A DNA stretch of 36,595 nt, from positions 1-36,595 of the forward strand of contig JALSTM010000228.1 in NCBI GenBank assembly GCA_026983715.1. The letters are read 5' to 3'. Origin of the DNA: Desulfobacterales bacterium. Its GTDB lineage: Bacteria > Desulfobacterota > Syntrophobacteria > B119-G9. Below, one piece after another: positions 1-11,705 of the stretch (the first letter of the stretch is position 1; each line of letters starts with the position of its first letter). Position numbers and translations under genes: made by a program. A model generated the notes under the pieces. It did not search any database. It saw nothing but the letters and a program-made list of their open reading frames with translations, and was not told the DNA's origin.

Positions 1-2
1 CT

Positions 3-128
3 GGTGACAATGTATCGATGGAGGTACAGTTAATAACGCCGATAGCGCTGGAAGAGGGATTAAGGTTTGCGATTCGAGAAGGTGGAAGAACCGTGGGCGC
101 AGGCGTCGTTAGTGAAATTGTTGAATAA
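3..128 (+). CDS. tuf: Elongation factor Tu, C-terminal end (gene truncated by window start)
   Basis: Frame starting at base 3 reads [41 protein letters not shown], the typical EF-Tu C-terminus; located directly before rpsJ. Confidence 0.97.
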   Translation, partial: GDNVSMEVQLITPIALEEGLRFAIREGGRTVGAGVVSEIVE

Positions 129-158
129 TATTTTTAAGACTGCGAGGGCAAGAGGGTC

Positions 159-470
159 ATGGTAACCAACGAGAGGATACGCATTAAGTTAAAGGCTTAC
201 GACCATAAGCTTCTGGACCAGTCTACATTGGAAATAATTGAAACTGCAAAGCGAACTGGTGCCAAGGTGGCAGGTCCAATCCCTTTGCCTACGAAGATTC
301 ACAAGTACTGTGTGCTTCGTTCGCCTCATGTGGACAAGAAATCAAGAGAACAATTTGAGATAAGGGTTCACAAGAGATTGCTTGATATACTTGAACCTAC
401 TCAGCAAACTGTTGATGCGCTGATGAAGTTAGACCTATCTGCCGGTGTTCACGTGGAAATAAAACTCTAG
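159..470 (+). CDS. rpsJ: 30S ribosomal protein S10
   Basis: [45 protein letters not shown]; operon position. Confidence 0.99.
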   Translation: MVTNERIRIKLKAYDHKLLDQSTLEIIETAKRTGAKVAGPIPLPTKIHKYCVLRSPHVDKKSREQFEIRVHKRLLDILEPTQQTVDALMKLDLSAGVHVEIKL

Positions 471-522
471 TTTGAAATTGCAGATATAAACTGGTTGATG
501 TCACTGTAGAAGGCTTAGAGTC

Positions 523-1152
523 ATGATAAAAACGATCATAGGTAGAAAATTAGGAATGACCCAGGTGTTTGGAGAAGAGGGAGAAGCCATACCGGTAACG
601 GTGCTTGAGGCAGGTCCCTGTTTTGTAACCCAGGTCAAAACCGTGGAAAACGATGGCTACAACGCATTGCAGCTGGGGTTCGGTACACGGAAGCCTCATA
701 GAGTTAATAAGCCTCTCAAGGGTCATTTTGCAAAATGCGGAAAAGGCCCTTTCAGGATATTGAAAGAAGTTAAGGTTGACAGTACCGATGAATTCGACCT
801 GGGGCAGGAAATCAAGGTTGATATATTCCAGGTGGGAGAAAAAGTAGATGTGATCGGAACCAGCAAAGGGCGTGGATTTGCCGGTACGATCAAACGTTGG
901 GGCTTTCACAGGGGGCCTGTTTCCCATGGAAGCAAAAACACCCGTCCCCCCGGGTCAATCGGCTGTTCTGCGTGGCCTTCCCGGGTCATCAAGGGCAAAA
1001 AGTTGCCCGGACACATGGGTAATAGGCGGGTAACCGTTAAAAATCTCCAGATTGTTGACGTTAGACCTGAACAAAATTTGCTTCTTGTGAAGGGTGCGGT
1101 GGCAGGGGCACCCAATTCGTTTGTTATCATCAGGAAAACAAACAAGAGATAA
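523..1152 (+). CDS. rplC: 50S ribosomal protein L3
   Basis: MIKTIIGRKLGMTQVF..., GHMGNRRVTVKNLQIV motif. Confidence 0.99.
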   Translation: MIKTIIGRKLGMTQVFGEEGEAIPVTVLEAGPCFVTQVKTVENDGYNALQLGFGTRKPHRVNKPLKGHFAKCGKGPFRILKEVKVDSTDEFDLGQEIKVDIFQVGEKVDVIGTSKGRGFAGTIKRWGFHRGPVSHGSKNTRPPGSIGCSAWPSRVIKGKKLPGHMGNRRVTVKNLQIVDVRPEQNLLLVKGAVAGAPNSFVIIRKTNKR

Positions 1153-1222
1153 ATTGGTTTCGCTGACAGAAACGATAGCGCGGATGAAAGAGAGTGCAAA
1201 AGGACGATAAGGATTGAGGTTA

Positions 1223-1852
1223 ATGATGCCGGTTATTGACGTATTCAACATAAAGCGGGAAAAAGTTGGGGAGCTTGAACTAAGTGACTTTGTTTTTAAT
1301 GCTCCCAACAAGCCGTACATACTTCATGAAGTCGTGAGGATGCAACTGGCCAAAAAACGTGCTGGCACTGCTTCTACTAAGGGACGAAGCGAAGTTTCAG
1401 GGGGCGGGAGAAAGCCCTGGCGACAAAAGGGTACCGGCCGGGCTCGTGCAGGAACGATTCGGTCACCTTTATGGAGAGGTGGTGGAGTTGTTTTTGGCCC
1501 GAAACCGAGAAAGTACGAGCTGAAGGTTCCGAAGAAGGTACGGAAGTTGGCTTTAAGAATTGCCCTGAGCAACAAAGTGAGGGAAAACCAGATGATGGTG
1601 CTTGACCAGTTCGCGCTGGAAAGGATCAAGACGAAGGATTTCCTTCGGATAATTAGTGAGTTGCAACTGGACGGCAGGATCCTAGTGGTAACCAATGGTA
1701 GGGATGAAAGGGTAGAAAAATCGGCAAGAAATATCCCATGGGTCAAGGTTTTGCCGACAGAAGGTATAAATGTGTTTGACTTGATGAAATATGAAAACTT
1801 GCTCCTTTCCCAGGATGGCGTTGGGAAGATAGAGGAGGCTTTGGGAAGATGA
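1223..1852 (+). CDS. rplD: 50S ribosomal protein L4
   Basis: [32 protein letters not shown]; the ORF track opens at 1214 but the ATG at 1223 (or 1226) is the more likely start. Confidence 0.97.
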   Translation: MMPVIDVFNIKREKVGELELSDFVFNAPNKPYILHEVVRMQLAKKRAGTASTKGRSEVSGGGRKPWRQKGTGRARAGTIRSPLWRGGGVVFGPKPRKYELKVPKKVRKLALRIALSNKVRENQMMVLDQFALERIKTKDFLRIISELQLDGRILVVTNGRDERVEKSARNIPWVKVLPTEGINVFDLMKYENLLLSQDGVGKIEEALGR

Positions 1853-2145
1853 CAAGGGAAGAAGCATATAAGATCCTGCGTCGACCGCTTATTACGGAAA
1901 AAAGTACTGATTTGAAGGAAGAGTATAACAAGATAACCTTTGTAGTTGATAAGCGTGCCAACAAAATTCAGATCAGAAAAGCGGTTGAACTGATATTTAA
2001 CGTCTCTGTGATAGACGTGCGAACGATGAATTTCAAAGGTAAAAAAGTTCGCATGGGGCGTTTTAGCGGAAAGTTACCCAACTGGAAAAAGGCTATAGTT
2101 ACATTAAAACCGGGGCAGAAAGTCGAGTTTTTCGAAGGTGTTTGA
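1849..2145 (+). CDS. rplW: 50S ribosomal protein L23
   Basis: [43 protein letters not shown] overlap with rplD. Confidence 0.98.
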   Translation: MTREEAYKILRRPLITEKSTDLKEEYNKITFVVDKRANKIQIRKAVELIFNVSVIDVRTMNFKGKKVRMGRFSGKLPNWKKAIVTLKPGQKVEFFEGV

Positions 2146-2193
2146 TGCCTTGATTGTTGCTTGAGCATCCAAAGGTAGATATGTGAGGATATC

Positions 2194-3021
2194 ATGGGAA
2201 TAAGAAAAGTAAAACCTACATCTCCGGGCAGAAGGTTCCAGACGTACCTGACCTTTGATGAAATTACAAAGACCAAGCCGGAGAAAAGTCTTGTGGTGCC
2301 GTTGAAAAAGACCGGTGGCAGGAATTGTTATGGCCGTATCACTTGCAGGCACAGGGGTGGTGGTCACAAGAGAATGTACAGGATAATAGATTTTAAGCGG
2401 GACAAAACCGATATACCTGCCAAGGTTGCAAGCATTGAATATGACCCAAACCGGTCTGCCAGAATTGCCCTTCTGCACTATGCGGACGGAGAAAAACGTT
2501 ACATACTTGCTCCCATAGGGCTGAATGTTGGCGATAAGGTGATTTCGAGCGACCATGCTGATATAAAACCCGGCAACACCATGCCGTTAAAGAATATTCC
2601 TCTGGGTACTATTGTTCATAATGTTGAACTAAAGGTTGGCGGAGGTGGGCAACTCGGCAGAAGCGCCGGGGCAGCAATTCAGTTAATGGCGAAAGAAGGA
2701 AAGTACGCTCAATTAAGATTACCCTCCGGGGAAGTCAGGATGGTATTGCTTGAATGTAAGGCAACTATTGGCCAGGTGGGAAATCTTGATCATGAAAATG
2801 TTTCCCTCGGTAAAGCAGGCCGCTCGAGATGGCTCGGGATCAGGCCGACGGTAAGGGGCGTTGCCATGAACCCGGTTGATCATCCTCACGGTGGTGGTGA
2901 AGGTAAAACCTCTGGCGGTAGACATCCCTGTAGTCCCTGGGGAATGCCCACAAAGGGATACCGTACGCGGGGAAAAAAGCCGAGTGATAAGTATATTATT
3001 CGTAGAAGATACGGAAAGTAG
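2194..3021 (+). CDS. rplB: 50S ribosomal protein L2
   Basis: [15 protein letters not shown]..., [26 protein letters not shown]. Confidence 0.99.
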   Translation: MGIRKVKPTSPGRRFQTYLTFDEITKTKPEKSLVVPLKKTGGRNCYGRITCRHRGGGHKRMYRIIDFKRDKTDIPAKVASIEYDPNRSARIALLHYADGEKRYILAPIGLNVGDKVISSDHADIKPGNTMPLKNIPLGTIVHNVELKVGGGGQLGRSAGAAIQLMAKEGKYAQLRLPSGEVRMVLLECKATIGQVGNLDHENVSLGKAGRSRWLGIRPTVRGVAMNPVDHPHGGGEGKTSGGRHPCSPWGMPTKGYRTRGKKPSDKYIIRRRYGK

Positions 3022-3060
3022 AGTATAGAATTTTGATTCTTTCGGCGAGGAGAAGGAAAA

Positions 3061-3351
3061 GTGCCTAGGTCACTTAAAAAAGGTCCGTTTGTTGATGAAC
3101 ACTTGATGAAGAAGGTTTTGAAGGCCAAGGAAACCGACGATAGAAGAGTAATCAAAACGTGGTCGCGGCGTTCCACGATTGTACCGGAGTTCGTGGGGCT
3201 AACAATTGCTGTTCATAACGGGAAGAAGTTTATACCGGTTTTTATCACGGAAAACATGGTAGGACACAAACTAGGCGAATTTGCCCCCACAAGGACTTTC
3301 TATGGTCACGCAGGAGATCGTAAATCGCGAGTGAAGGGAAAGAAGGGGTAG
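3061..3351 (+). CDS. rpsS: 30S ribosomal protein S19 (GTG start)
   Basis: [18 protein letters not shown]...; [17 protein letters not shown]; preceded by aaggaaaa-type SD. Confidence 0.98.
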   Translation: MPRSLKKGPFVDEHLMKKVLKAKETDDRRVIKTWSRRSTIVPEFVGLTIAVHNGKKFIPVFITENMVGHKLGEFAPTRTFYGHAGDRKSRVKGKKG

Positions 3352-3687
3352 ATGATGGAGGTAAGAGCGGTATCAAAATACATTAGGATTTCACCGCAAA
3401 AGGCGCGCCTTGTTGCAGATTTGATCCGTGGGAAAGATGTAGATGAGGCCTTGTCCATACTCAAGTTTACTCCCAAGAAAGCAGCGAGGCTAATTGATAA
3501 GACATTGCGGTCTGCCATAGCCAATGCTGAGCAAAGTAAAATTATTGATGTGGATAGTTTGTACGTGAAAAGGATTTACGTCGATGAGGGGCCAACGATG
3601 AAAAGATGGATGGCCAAGGCTATGGGAAGGGCTTCGAGGATCCTGAAACGTACTAGCCATATAACGGTGGTTTTGGATGAGAAGTAA
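3352..3687 (+). CDS. rplV: 50S ribosomal protein L22
   Basis: [26 protein letters not shown]; starts immediately after the rpsS stop. Confidence 0.98.
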   Translation: MMEVRAVSKYIRISPQKARLVADLIRGKDVDEALSILKFTPKKAARLIDKTLRSAIANAEQSKIIDVDSLYVKRIYVDEGPTMKRWMAKAMGRASRILKRTSHITVVLDEK

Positions 3688-3739
3688 CTTGTTGAGAGGC
3701 AATTGATAAATTTAGCAGGAAGATTTCTGGAGGTGGCAT

Positions 3740-4366
3740 TTGGGTCAAAAGGTTAATCCGATAGGTTTTAGGTTAGGGGTAATCAGAACCTGGGATTCTA
3801 AATGGTTTGCAAACCGGGGGTACGACAAGCTCGTTTACGAGGACAAGCAGATTAGAAAATTTATAAAGGATCGCCTTTTTCATGCTGGCATATCCAAGAT
3901 TGAAATAGAGCGAGCCGCAAACATTGCAAAGATTAGGATTCACACGGCACGCCCCGGTATAGTTATCGGGAAAAAGGGTGCTGAGATAGAGCGCCTGAAA
4001 AATGACCTTGAAAGCATGGTAGGACGTGAGATTCTGATAGACATTCAGGAAGTTAGAAAGCCTGAGACCGATGCGACCCTTGTAGCCGAGAACATAGCTC
4101 TCCAGCTAGTACGAAGGGTTGCCTTCAGAAGAGCAATGAAAAAGGCGGTGACCACAGCGTTGAAGTTTGGTGCTCAAGGAATCAAGGTTTCCTGTGCCGG
4201 TCGCCTTGGTGGGGCAGAAATGGCCAGGCGTGAGTGGTACCGGGAGGGAAGGGTACCATTGCATACACTCCGGGCTGACATTGATTACGGAACCGCTCTC
4301 GCAAAGACTACTTATGGTGTAATCGGTGTTAAGGTATGGATTTTTAAAGGAGAGGTATTGCCGTAA
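3740..4366 (+). CDS. rpsC: 30S ribosomal protein S3 (TTG start)
   Basis: [25 protein letters not shown] motif [14 protein letters not shown] tggaggtgg. Confidence 0.98.
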   Translation: MGQKVNPIGFRLGVIRTWDSKWFANRGYDKLVYEDKQIRKFIKDRLFHAGISKIEIERAANIAKIRIHTARPGIVIGKKGAEIERLKNDLESMVGREILIDIQEVRKPETDATLVAENIALQLVRRVAFRRAMKKAVTTALKFGAQGIKVSCAGRLGGAEMARREWYREGRVPLHTLRADIDYGTALAKTTYGVIGVKVWIFKGEVLP

Positions 4367-4426
4367 CTTACAATAGATTGCTTCATGGCATGCATGGATG
4401 ATACTTAAACAGGGAGATAATGAAAA

Positions 4427-4846
4427 ATGCTAGCACCCAAACGCATAAAATATAGGAAAAGACAGAAAGGGCGAATCAGGGGCAAGGCCTATAGGGGATG
4501 CACTGTAGCGTTCGGTTCTTACGGCTTACAGGCCCTAGACAGAGGAAGGCTCACTGCCCACCAGATCGAGGCTGCTCGTATTGCCATGACCAGGCATATC
4601 AAAAGGGGTGGTAAGATCTGGATAAGGATTTTCCCGGATAAGCCTATAACCAAGAAACCGGCGGAAACCCGGATGGGTAAAGGAAAAGGTTCTCCTGAAG
4701 GTTGGGTAGCTGTGGTTAAGCCCGGAAGGATCCTGTACGAGATGGAAGGCGTGAAGGAAGATGTTGCTCGTGAAGCTTTTCGCCTGGCATCTCATAAGCT
4801 TCCCATTGCCACCAAGTTTGTTACCAGGAGGGAGACCAGGGTATGA
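4427..4846 (+). CDS. rplP: 50S ribosomal protein L16
   Basis: [24 protein letters not shown]. Confidence 0.99.
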   Translation: MLAPKRIKYRKRQKGRIRGKAYRGCTVAFGSYGLQALDRGRLTAHQIEAARIAMTRHIKRGGKIWIRIFPDKPITKKPAETRMGKGKGSPEGWVAVVKPGRILYEMEGVKEDVAREAFRLASHKLPIATKFVTRRETRV

Positions 4847-5046
4847 GGGCTAGTGAATTGAGAGAAATGAGTCTGGAAGAACTTGAGGCTAAGCTCAAGG
4901 AGTTTAGCGAAGCGCTGTTTAACTTGAAGTTTCAGCATTCAACTGGCCAACTCGACAATACGGCCCAGTTGAGAAAGACGCGGCGTGATATTGCTCGCGT
5001 TAAGACAATTATTAACGAAAAGCGATCAATGGCAGAAGCAAGCTAA
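4843..5046 (+). CDS. rpmC: 50S ribosomal protein L29
   Basis: [60 protein letters not shown] overlap with rplP. Confidence 0.98.
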   Translation: MRASELREMSLEELEAKLKEFSEALFNLKFQHSTGQLDNTAQLRKTRRDIARVKTIINEKRSMAEAS

Positions 5047-5061
5047 GGAAGAGGCCGGTTT

Positions 5062-5331
5062 ATGAACGCAGTGAGTGAATCCAAGAGTAGGAAAACGTTA
5101 ATAGGTGTGGTTGTTAGCGACAAAATGGATAAAACTGCCGTGGTGCAGATTCAAAGCCTTGTGAAACATCCTATATATAAGAAGTACGTTCGCAGGTATA
5201 CGAAGGTAAAAGCCCATGATGCTAAGAACCTTTGCAAAATAGGTGATCGTGTTAAGGTAAGGGAATGCCGTCCCTTGAGCAAGACAAAGCGATGGATTGT
5301 GGTGGAGATCCTGGAACGGGCAAAAGTATAG
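5062..5331 (+). CDS. rpsQ: 30S ribosomal protein S17
   Basis: [36 protein letters not shown]. Confidence 0.98.
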   Translation: MNAVSESKSRKTLIGVVVSDKMDKTAVVQIQSLVKHPIYKKYVRRYTKVKAHDAKNLCKIGDRVKVRECRPLSKTKRWIVVEILERAKV

Positions 5332-5395
5332 TTTGGTTTTCCATCGGTTCGGTTTACTGGTGAAGTGAGAAATCGGATAGAGAGGGTGAGGCAAA

Positions 5396-5764
5396 ATGAT
5401 ACAACAAGAAACAAAGCTTCTGGCTGCTGACAATTCTGGTGCAAAGAAGCTCTATTGTATAAAGGTCTTGGGTGGTACGGGAAAACGATATGCTACCATT
5501 GGCGACATAATTGTAGTTTCAGTGAAGGAAGCGATTCCGAATTCCAAGGTGAAAAAGGGTGATGTTATGAAAGCCGTGGTAGTGCGCACCAAAAAGGAAA
5601 TTCGCAGGCCTGACGGATCATACATAAAGTTTGATGACAATTCTGCTGTGTTGATAAATGCCGCAAAAGAACCGATTGGCACCAGGATTTTTGGACCGGT
5701 TGCCAGGGAATTGAGGGCCAAGAAGTTTATGAAAATTATATCATTGGCACCAGAGGTGTTGTAA
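5396..5764 (+). CDS. rplN: 50S ribosomal protein L14
   Basis: [27 protein letters not shown]. Confidence 0.99.
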   Translation: MIQQETKLLAADNSGAKKLYCIKVLGGTGKRYATIGDIIVVSVKEAIPNSKVKKGDVMKAVVVRTKKEIRRPDGSYIKFDDNSAVLINAAKEPIGTRIFGPVARELRAKKFMKIISLAPEVL

Positions 5765-6120
5765 TGGGAAAACAAGCGAGGAAAATAGATCCGCACAAAA
5801 AGAAGTATCACCTCAAAAAAGGGGATACTGTTATTGTTATAGCCGGGAAGGAAAAGGGAAAATCAGGAAAGGTGCTTAGAGTCATCCGTAAGAAAGATAG
5901 GGCGGTAGTAGAAAAAGTAAACATGGTCAAGAGGCATCTTCGTCCTAGCCCTCAAACAGGCCAGGGCGGAATCCTGGAAAAGGAAGCATCGATCCATGTA
6001 TCTAACCTGATGGTGATTTGTACCAAGTGCACTGATCCCACAAGGGTGGGGAGGAAGGTTCTCGAAGACGGAAGAAAGGTTCGCTACTGCAAAAAGTGTG
6101 GTGAAATTTTGGACGAATAA
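5764..6120 (+). CDS. rplX: 50S ribosomal protein L24, with C-terminal CxxC...CxxC segment
   Basis: [27 protein letters not shown]-terminus [35 protein letters not shown]; taatg overlap with rplN. Confidence 0.98.
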   Translation: MGKQARKIDPHKKKYHLKKGDTVIVIAGKEKGKSGKVLRVIRKKDRAVVEKVNMVKRHLRPSPQTGQGGILEKEASIHVSNLMVICTKCTDPTRVGRKVLEDGRKVRYCKKCGEILDE

Positions 6121-6162
6121 GCTGTGTTGTTGAGCCGATGACGTTTTGGGAGTGTTTATAGT

Positions 6163-6702
6163 ATGGGGAAATTAAGGGAAAGATATATCAAGGAAATTGC
6201 TCCACAATTGCAAAAGCAATATAATTACAAGAATCCGATGCAGATTCCCAAGCTTGAGAAGATTGTCCTTAACATGGGTCTGGGCGAAGCAATTCACAAC
6301 ATAAAGGTGCTGGACAGGGCTGTGGAAGAACTCAGCCTCATTGCAGGACAAAGGCCTGTTATTACGAGGGCTCGTAAATCGATAGCGTCTTTTAAATTGA
6401 GAGAAGGAATGCCCATAGGCTGCATGGTGACTTTGAGAGCAGAGAGAATGTACGATTTCTTTGAGAAATTGGTTAATATAGCATTGCCTCGCGTAAGGGA
6501 CTTTCGTGGAGTTACAGATAGGTCCTTTGACGGAAGGGGCAACTATACTCTTGGGATCAGGGAACACATTATTTTCCCTGAAATAGATTACGACAAGATA
6601 GATAAGATAAAGGGCTTGAATATTACAATCGTAACCACTGCCAAGACTGACGAGGAAGGCAAGAGTCTTCTTCGTTTAATGGGAATGCCTTTTAGGAACT
6701 AG
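6163..6702 (+). CDS. rplE: 50S ribosomal protein L5
   Basis: [21 protein letters not shown]...[25 protein letters not shown]. Confidence 0.99.
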   Translation: MGKLRERYIKEIAPQLQKQYNYKNPMQIPKLEKIVLNMGLGEAIHNIKVLDRAVEELSLIAGQRPVITRARKSIASFKLREGMPIGCMVTLRAERMYDFFEKLVNIALPRVRDFRGVTDRSFDGRGNYTLGIREHIIFPEIDYDKIDKIKGLNITIVTTAKTDEEGKSLLRLMGMPFRN

Positions 6703-6736
6703 GATCTTGAACGTAAAGTAAAAAAAGGAGGGACAG

Positions 6737-6922
6737 TTGGCCAGAAAGGCGTTGATAGCAAAGGCAAAAAGGCCCCCGAAATTTAAAGTAAGGGCATATA
6801 ATCGTTGTCCTCTATGCGGTAGACCCAGGGCCTACTTACGAAAGTTTGGATTATGCAGAATTTGCTTTCGTACCATGGCTCTTAACGGGGAATTACCTGG
6901 AGTAATTAAATCAAGTTGGTAG
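6737..6922 (+). CDS. rpsN: 30S ribosomal protein S14, zinc-binding (C+) type, TTG start
   Basis: 61 aa; [24 protein letters not shown] aaaggaggg. Confidence 0.98.
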   Translation: MARKALIAKAKRPPKFKVRAYNRCPLCGRPRAYLRKFGLCRICFRTMALNGELPGVIKSSW

Positions 6923-6958
6923 AAAAGCTATTTTGGGGGTAGAAGGAGCTAGATATTC

Positions 6959-7357
6959 ATGGTTATTACCGATCCGATTGCTGATTTTTTGGTGCGAATT
7001 AAGAATGCTCAAAAAGCCGGCTTTGATTATGTTGATATTCCGGCATCAAAGATGAAATTGAACATTGCCCGGGTGCTGAAAGAAGAGGGCTATATCACGG
7101 GTTACAAGTTTATCAAGGATAAAAAACAGGGCGTTTTGAGAGTGATTCTCAAATACGACCAGAACAAGGTGCCGGTAATTACCGGGATGAAGAGAATTAG
7201 CAAGCCAAGCAGAAGGGTGTATGTCAAATGTGACAAGATACCTTATATCTTAAATGGTTATGGCATTGCTATTCTGTCTACATCAAAAGGGATCATGCAT
7301 GATAGGGAGGCGAGGAAGCGCCGACTTGGCGGTGAGTTGCTGTGCAGTGTTTGGTAG
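6959..7357 (+). CDS. rpsH: 30S ribosomal protein S8
   Basis: [31 protein letters not shown]; ends [10 protein letters not shown]. Confidence 0.99.
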   Translation: MVITDPIADFLVRIKNAQKAGFDYVDIPASKMKLNIARVLKEEGYITGYKFIKDKKQGVLRVILKYDQNKVPVITGMKRISKPSRRVYVKCDKIPYILNGYGIAILSTSKGIMHDREARKRRLGGELLCSVW

Positions 7358-7427
7358 TTTGACGGCTGAATGAATCCATAATGAATACTCAGGAATAGTT
7401 CTTTGTGTGTTAGTGAGGAGCGCACAT

Positions 7428-7967
7428 ATGTCACGCATTGGAAAGTTACCAATACCCATACCGAAGGGTGTGGAAGTAAAACTGACTGAAAATGAAATCA
7501 CGGTTAAAGGGGCGAAGGGTACACTTTCTCAGCCCATACATCCAGCTGTCATTGTGAAGGTAGATGATGGCGTAATAACCGTGAAAAACCGGTACGAGAA
7601 CAAGTTTTCCCGGTCTTTGTGGGGATTGACAAGAGCCTTAATAAATAACATGGTGGAAGGAGTTACCAAGGGATTTAGCAAAGTTCTGGAAATAAACGGA
7701 GTAGGCTACCGTGCCGATGTCCAAAACAAGGTTTTAAACCTTATCCTTGGGTTTTCTCACCCAGTGGAATTCAGGCTTCCGGATGGTATTGAGGCATCTG
7801 TTGATAAACAGAACAGGATAACCATAAGTGGGATAGACAAAGCTCTGGTAGGACAGACGGCGGCGAGGATCAAGGCGATAAGGCCAGCCGATCCCTATAA
7901 GGCCAAGGGAATTAAGTATGCTGATGAGCAGATTAGAAGAAAGGTTGGCAAAAGCGGCGTAAAATAG
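7428..7967 (+). CDS. rplF: 50S ribosomal protein L6
   Basis: MSRIGKLPIPIPKGVEV; true start is the ATG at 7428 with gtgaggag upstream, not the ORF start at 7407. Confidence 0.98.
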   Translation: MSRIGKLPIPIPKGVEVKLTENEITVKGAKGTLSQPIHPAVIVKVDDGVITVKNRYENKFSRSLWGLTRALINNMVEGVTKGFSKVLEINGVGYRADVQNKVLNLILGFSHPVEFRLPDGIEASVDKQNRITISGIDKALVGQTAARIKAIRPADPYKAKGIKYADEQIRRKVGKSGVK

Positions 7968-7999
7968 TGTAGTTCTTCTAGACGGGAGAATATATTCAA

Positions 8000-8371
8000 A
8001 TGGGTGGAACGGCAAATAAACGATTGATGGCGCGATTGCGAAGAAAGAGAAGAATCAGGAAAAAGATTTTTGGAACTCCTGAAAGGCCACGATTAGCGGT
8101 ATTCAGGAGTGCGAAACACATATATGCTCAAGTTATCGATGATACCAGGGGTATTACTCTTGCCTCAGCATCGACCCTTGACAAGGACTTTTCCATGGAT
8201 CCTGAAAAAAAGGGCAAGGTGGCGGCAGCTGAGAAAGTAGGGGAACTGCTTGCTGCCCATGCATTGAAAAAAGGGATAGAAAAGGTAGTTTTTGATAGAG
8301 GTGGTTACATTTATCATGGAAGGGTTAAAGCGCTGGCCGATGGTGCCAGAAAAGGTGGGTTACGTTTCTAA
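8000..8371 (+). CDS. rplR: 50S ribosomal protein L18
   Basis: [34 protein letters not shown]. Confidence 0.98.
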   Translation: MGGTANKRLMARLRRKRRIRKKIFGTPERPRLAVFRSAKHIYAQVIDDTRGITLASASTLDKDFSMDPEKKGKVAAAEKVGELLAAHALKKGIEKVVFDRGGYIYHGRVKALADGARKGGLRF

Positions 8372-8396
8372 CAAAAAATCTTAGGGAGGCAGTTTC

Positions 8397-8897
8397 TTGC
8401 AGTCAGTAAATTCAAGCACACTACAGTACATAGACAAAGTTGTCCATATTAACCGGGTTGCCAAGGTTGTTAAGGGTGGTAGGAGATTTTCTTTTAGTGC
8501 CATTGTCGTGGTTGGAGATGGACAGGGACGAGTCGGCTACGGTCACGGGAAGGCACACGAAGTGCCCGAGGCAATCAGGAAGGGTTATGAGACGGCAGTA
8601 AAGAATATGATTGAGGTTCCCATTATTAATGGGACCATCCCTTACGAGGTTATCGGGAAATTGGGTGCTACCAAGGTGTTGCTAAAGCCAGCTTCAGAAG
8701 GTACCGGTGTAATCGCCGGTGGCCCAGTGCGCGCCGTGATGGAAGCAGTGGGCATTCAAAATATACTGGCCAAAATCATTGGTTCTCGAAACCCTCATAA
8801 TGCGGTTAAGGCTACCTTTGACGGGCTGATGCAGTTAAAAAGCCCTGAGGAGATAGCAAAACGAAGAGGGAAGACTCTTAGAGAGATTAGAGCGTAG
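8397..8897 (+). CDS. rpsE: 30S ribosomal protein S5 (TTG start)
   Basis: [51 protein letters not shown] gggagg. Confidence 0.98.
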   Translation: MQSVNSSTLQYIDKVVHINRVAKVVKGGRRFSFSAIVVVGDGQGRVGYGHGKAHEVPEAIRKGYETAVKNMIEVPIINGTIPYEVIGKLGATKVLLKPASEGTGVIAGGPVRAVMEAVGIQNILAKIIGSRNPHNAVKATFDGLMQLKSPEEIAKRRGKTLREIRA

Positions 8898-8924
8898 TTC
8901 GTTAGTCAAGGAGATCTCTACAAC

Positions 8925-9110
8925 ATGGCTAAGAAAATTAGGGTAAAATTAATTAGAAGTGGTATAGGGAGACCGGAAAAACACAGAAAAATACTCAGGA
9001 GTCTTGGTCTCACAAAGATGAACAAGGTGGTTGAACTGTACGACACCCCGCAAATTATGGGAGCGATAAGGAAGGTGTCACACCTGGTGGAAGTTACTGA
9101 GGCAGAGTAA
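8925..9110 (+). CDS. rpmD: 50S ribosomal protein L30
   Basis: KIRVKLIRSGIGRPEKHRKILRSLGLTKMNKVVELYDTPQIMGAIRKVSHLVEV. Confidence 0.98.
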   Translation: MAKKIRVKLIRSGIGRPEKHRKILRSLGLTKMNKVVELYDTPQIMGAIRKVSHLVEVTEAE

Positions 9111-9149
9111 TAGAAAATTGATAAAGGCTAGCGAAACAGGGGAGATAAG

Positions 9150-9602
9150 ATGCAATTAAATGAGTTAAAACCGGCCAAAGGGTCTCGGCATAGCAAGAAA
9201 AGAGTTGGTCGTGGGCCTGGGTCCGGGCACGGGAAGACCGCCTGCAAGGGCCATAAGGGTCAGAAGTCCCGCTCAGGGGGAGGCGTACCGCCCTGGTTTG
9301 AGGGTGGACAGATGCCGCTTCAGCGAAGGGTGCCCAAAAGAGGCTTTAACAATATACGGTTTAAAAAGAGATATGCCGTTGTTAATGTTTCTGCACTTAA
9401 TAAGTTTGATGAAAAGGCTGAGGTGACGCCTGAGACATTAAAAGAAAAGGGGCTTATTAAGAAGGTCCTTGATGGGGTGAAAATTCTGGGTGACGGTGAA
9501 ATTACAAAGCCACTGAAAGTTAAAGTGCACAAGATTAGTGAAAGTGCAAGGAAAAAAATTGAAGCTGCACAGGGAGAGGTGGAGCTAATAGAAGCAGGTT
9601 AG
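9150..9602 (+). CDS. rplO: 50S ribosomal protein L15
   Basis: [44 protein letters not shown]. Confidence 0.98.
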   Translation: MQLNELKPAKGSRHSKKRVGRGPGSGHGKTACKGHKGQKSRSGGGVPPWFEGGQMPLQRRVPKRGFNNIRFKKRYAVVNVSALNKFDEKAEVTPETLKEKGLIKKVLDGVKILGDGEITKPLKVKVHKISESARKKIEAAQGEVELIEAG

Positions 9603-9642
9603 ATAACTAGTTTGTAAGTAAGCTTAACGGAAGGTCTTTTCT

Positions 9643-10938
9643 GTGATAACAGGTTTTCAAAATATAGGGAAAATTCCGGAGCTAAAAAGACGTATACTTT
9701 TTACGTTTTTGCTGTTGGCGGTCTACAGGGTTGGTGTACATGTTCCGACTCCCGGGATAGATGCAGCTGCTCTGGCGGCTCTCTTTGCTCAGGCTAAGGG
9801 GACTTTACTGGGTTTCTTCGACATGTTTTCCGGGGGTGCAATGAGACGCCTGTCTGTTTTTGCTCTTGGAATCATGCCCTATATTAGTGCATCCATTATT
9901 TTGGAGCTCCTAACTGTTGTGATCCCCTACCTAGACGCCTTGAAGAAAGAAGGAGATGCCGGACGCAAGAAGATTGTAAAGTACACCAGGTACGGGACAG
10001 TGTTGCTGAGTGCTATCCAAGGCTTCGGCATAGCATTTGGCCTGGAAGGTATGACAGGTCCCGGGGGTACAATGATAGTGATAAACCCAGGGTGGGGATT
10101 CCGCCTGCTGTGCGTTATTACTTTAACCGCAGGTACCGCTTTTATCATGTGGCTGGGGGAACAGATAACGGAATATGGAATAGGCAACGGTATTTCTCTG
10201 ATCATCTTTGCCGGTATAGTTGCTGGTATGCCCGGAGCAATAGTCAATACGTTGAGGTTAATGTCCGCCGGTGAAATGTCTCTGTTCAAAATTCTCGTTT
10301 TAACGGTACTGATGGTTGCAGTTGTTGCGGTCATAATCTTCTTTGAAAGGGCGCAAAGACGTATACCGGTGCAGTACGCAAAACGTGTGGTGGGGCGAAA
10401 GATGTACGGAGGCACGAGCACTCATTTGCCGCTCAAGCTGAATACTTCCGGCGTTATTCCTCCTATTTTTGCGTCATCTATAATAATGTTCCCCGCAACT
10501 ATCGCTAACTTTATTAACATACCGTGGATTAAGAAAATTGCCCAGGCTGTAAATCCAGGACAACCCGTTTATATAGTACTCTATGTTGGTTTTATCATCT
10601 TTTTCTGTTATTTTTATACGGCTATTGTCTTTAACCCCGTCGATGTTGCAGACAACATGAAGAAGTACGGCGGTTTTATTCCTGGCATAAGGCCCGGGAA
10701 AAGAACCGCCGATTACATTGATAAGGTTTTAAGCAGGATAACATTCTGGGGAGCTCTATACGTTTCTGCAGTATGTGTGCTTCCAACCTTGCTTATTAAG
10801 TATTTCAATGTTCCGTTTTACTTTGGAGGAACTGCCCTGTTAATTGTCGTGGGCGTAGCAATAGACACGATTGCCCAAATTGAATCTCATATGCTTACGC
10901 GCCACTACGAGGGGTTTTTAAAGCGAGGTAGTAGGTAA
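9643..10938 (+). CDS. secY: Preprotein translocase subunit SecY (GTG start)
   Basis: [30 protein letters not shown]...; multispan hydrophobic; ends [16 protein letters not shown]. Confidence 0.98.
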   Translation: MITGFQNIGKIPELKRRILFTFLLLAVYRVGVHVPTPGIDAAALAALFAQAKGTLLGFFDMFSGGAMRRLSVFALGIMPYISASIILELLTVVIPYLDALKKEGDAGRKKIVKYTRYGTVLLSAIQGFGIAFGLEGMTGPGGTMIVINPGWGFRLLCVITLTAGTAFIMWLGEQITEYGIGNGISLIIFAGIVAGMPGAIVNTLRLMSAGEMSLFKILVLTVLMVAVVAVIIFFERAQRRIPVQYAKRVVGRKMYGGTSTHLPLKLNTSGVIPPIFASSIIMFPATIANFINIPWIKKIAQAVNPGQPVYIVLYVGFIIFFCYFYTAIVFNPVDVADNMKKYGGFIPGIRPGKRTADYIDKVLSRITFWGALYVSAVCVLPTLLIKYFNVPFYFGGTALLIVVGVAIDTIAQIESHMLTRHYEGFLKRGSR

Positions 10939-11008
10939 CAGACGTTAGCTGCTTTTGATGGCTGACAGGAGTTGAGGTTGAGAAGGACAAAGTGAAAAGG
11001 AGGGGACG

Positions 11009-11650
11009 ATGAACATTATCTTGTTAGGACCACCGGGAGCTGGTAAGGGAACTCAAGCAAAAATGCTAATTGAAAGGTATGGAATACCCCAGATCTCTAC
11101 GGGAGACATGTTGCGGGCGGCAGTTAAAGCAGGAACGCAGCTAGGGCTGGAAGCCAAAAAATATATGGACAAAGGCGAACTTGTTCCTGACGAAGTTGTC
11201 ATAGGCCTGGTTAAGGAGCGTCTCCAAGAACCCGATTGCGCAAAGGGTTTTATGTTGGATGGCTTCCCCCGCACGGTGGCTCAAGCTGAGGTGCTGGATA
11301 AGGAACTTGAAGCCATGGGCAAAGCCATTGATCATGTCATCTGCATCGAAGTTCCTAACGAGGAACTTATTGCACGGCTCACTGGTAGAAGGACGTGCAA
11401 AGAATGTGGCGCAGGCTATCACTTAAAATTTGATCCTCCGAAGGTCGATAACGTATGTGATAAATGTGGCGGGGAACTCTACCAGCGTGATGACGATAAC
11501 GAAGAAACGGTGAAGGCAAGGTTAAAAGTTTACCAGGAACAGACGTTTCCTCTTATCGAATATTATGATAAACAAGGTAAACTGAGGCGTATTGACGGAG
11601 TTGGCGAAATCAAGACGATTTTTGAAAGAATTACTAAAGTACTTGGATAA
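11009..11650 (+). CDS. adk: Adenylate kinase with Cys4 zinc-type LID
   Basis: [73 protein letters not shown]. Confidence 0.98.
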   Translation: MNIILLGPPGAGKGTQAKMLIERYGIPQISTGDMLRAAVKAGTQLGLEAKKYMDKGELVPDEVVIGLVKERLQEPDCAKGFMLDGFPRTVAQAEVLDKELEAMGKAIDHVICIEVPNEELIARLTGRRTCKECGAGYHLKFDPPKVDNVCDKCGGELYQRDDDNEETVKARLKVYQEQTFPLIEYYDKQGKLRRIDGVGEIKTIFERITKVLG

Positions 11651-11705
11651 TACTTGAAAAATGGACACGGGGGCACTCGGTGTTGCCCCCTGAAAAGAAA
11701 TTAAA

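Noticed and set aside
550-1320. Antisense ORFs opposite rplC/rplD (550-927, 906-1199, 955-1320)
   Set aside because: Opposite strand of highly conserved ribosomal genes, no SD and no recognisable domain; shadow ORFs.
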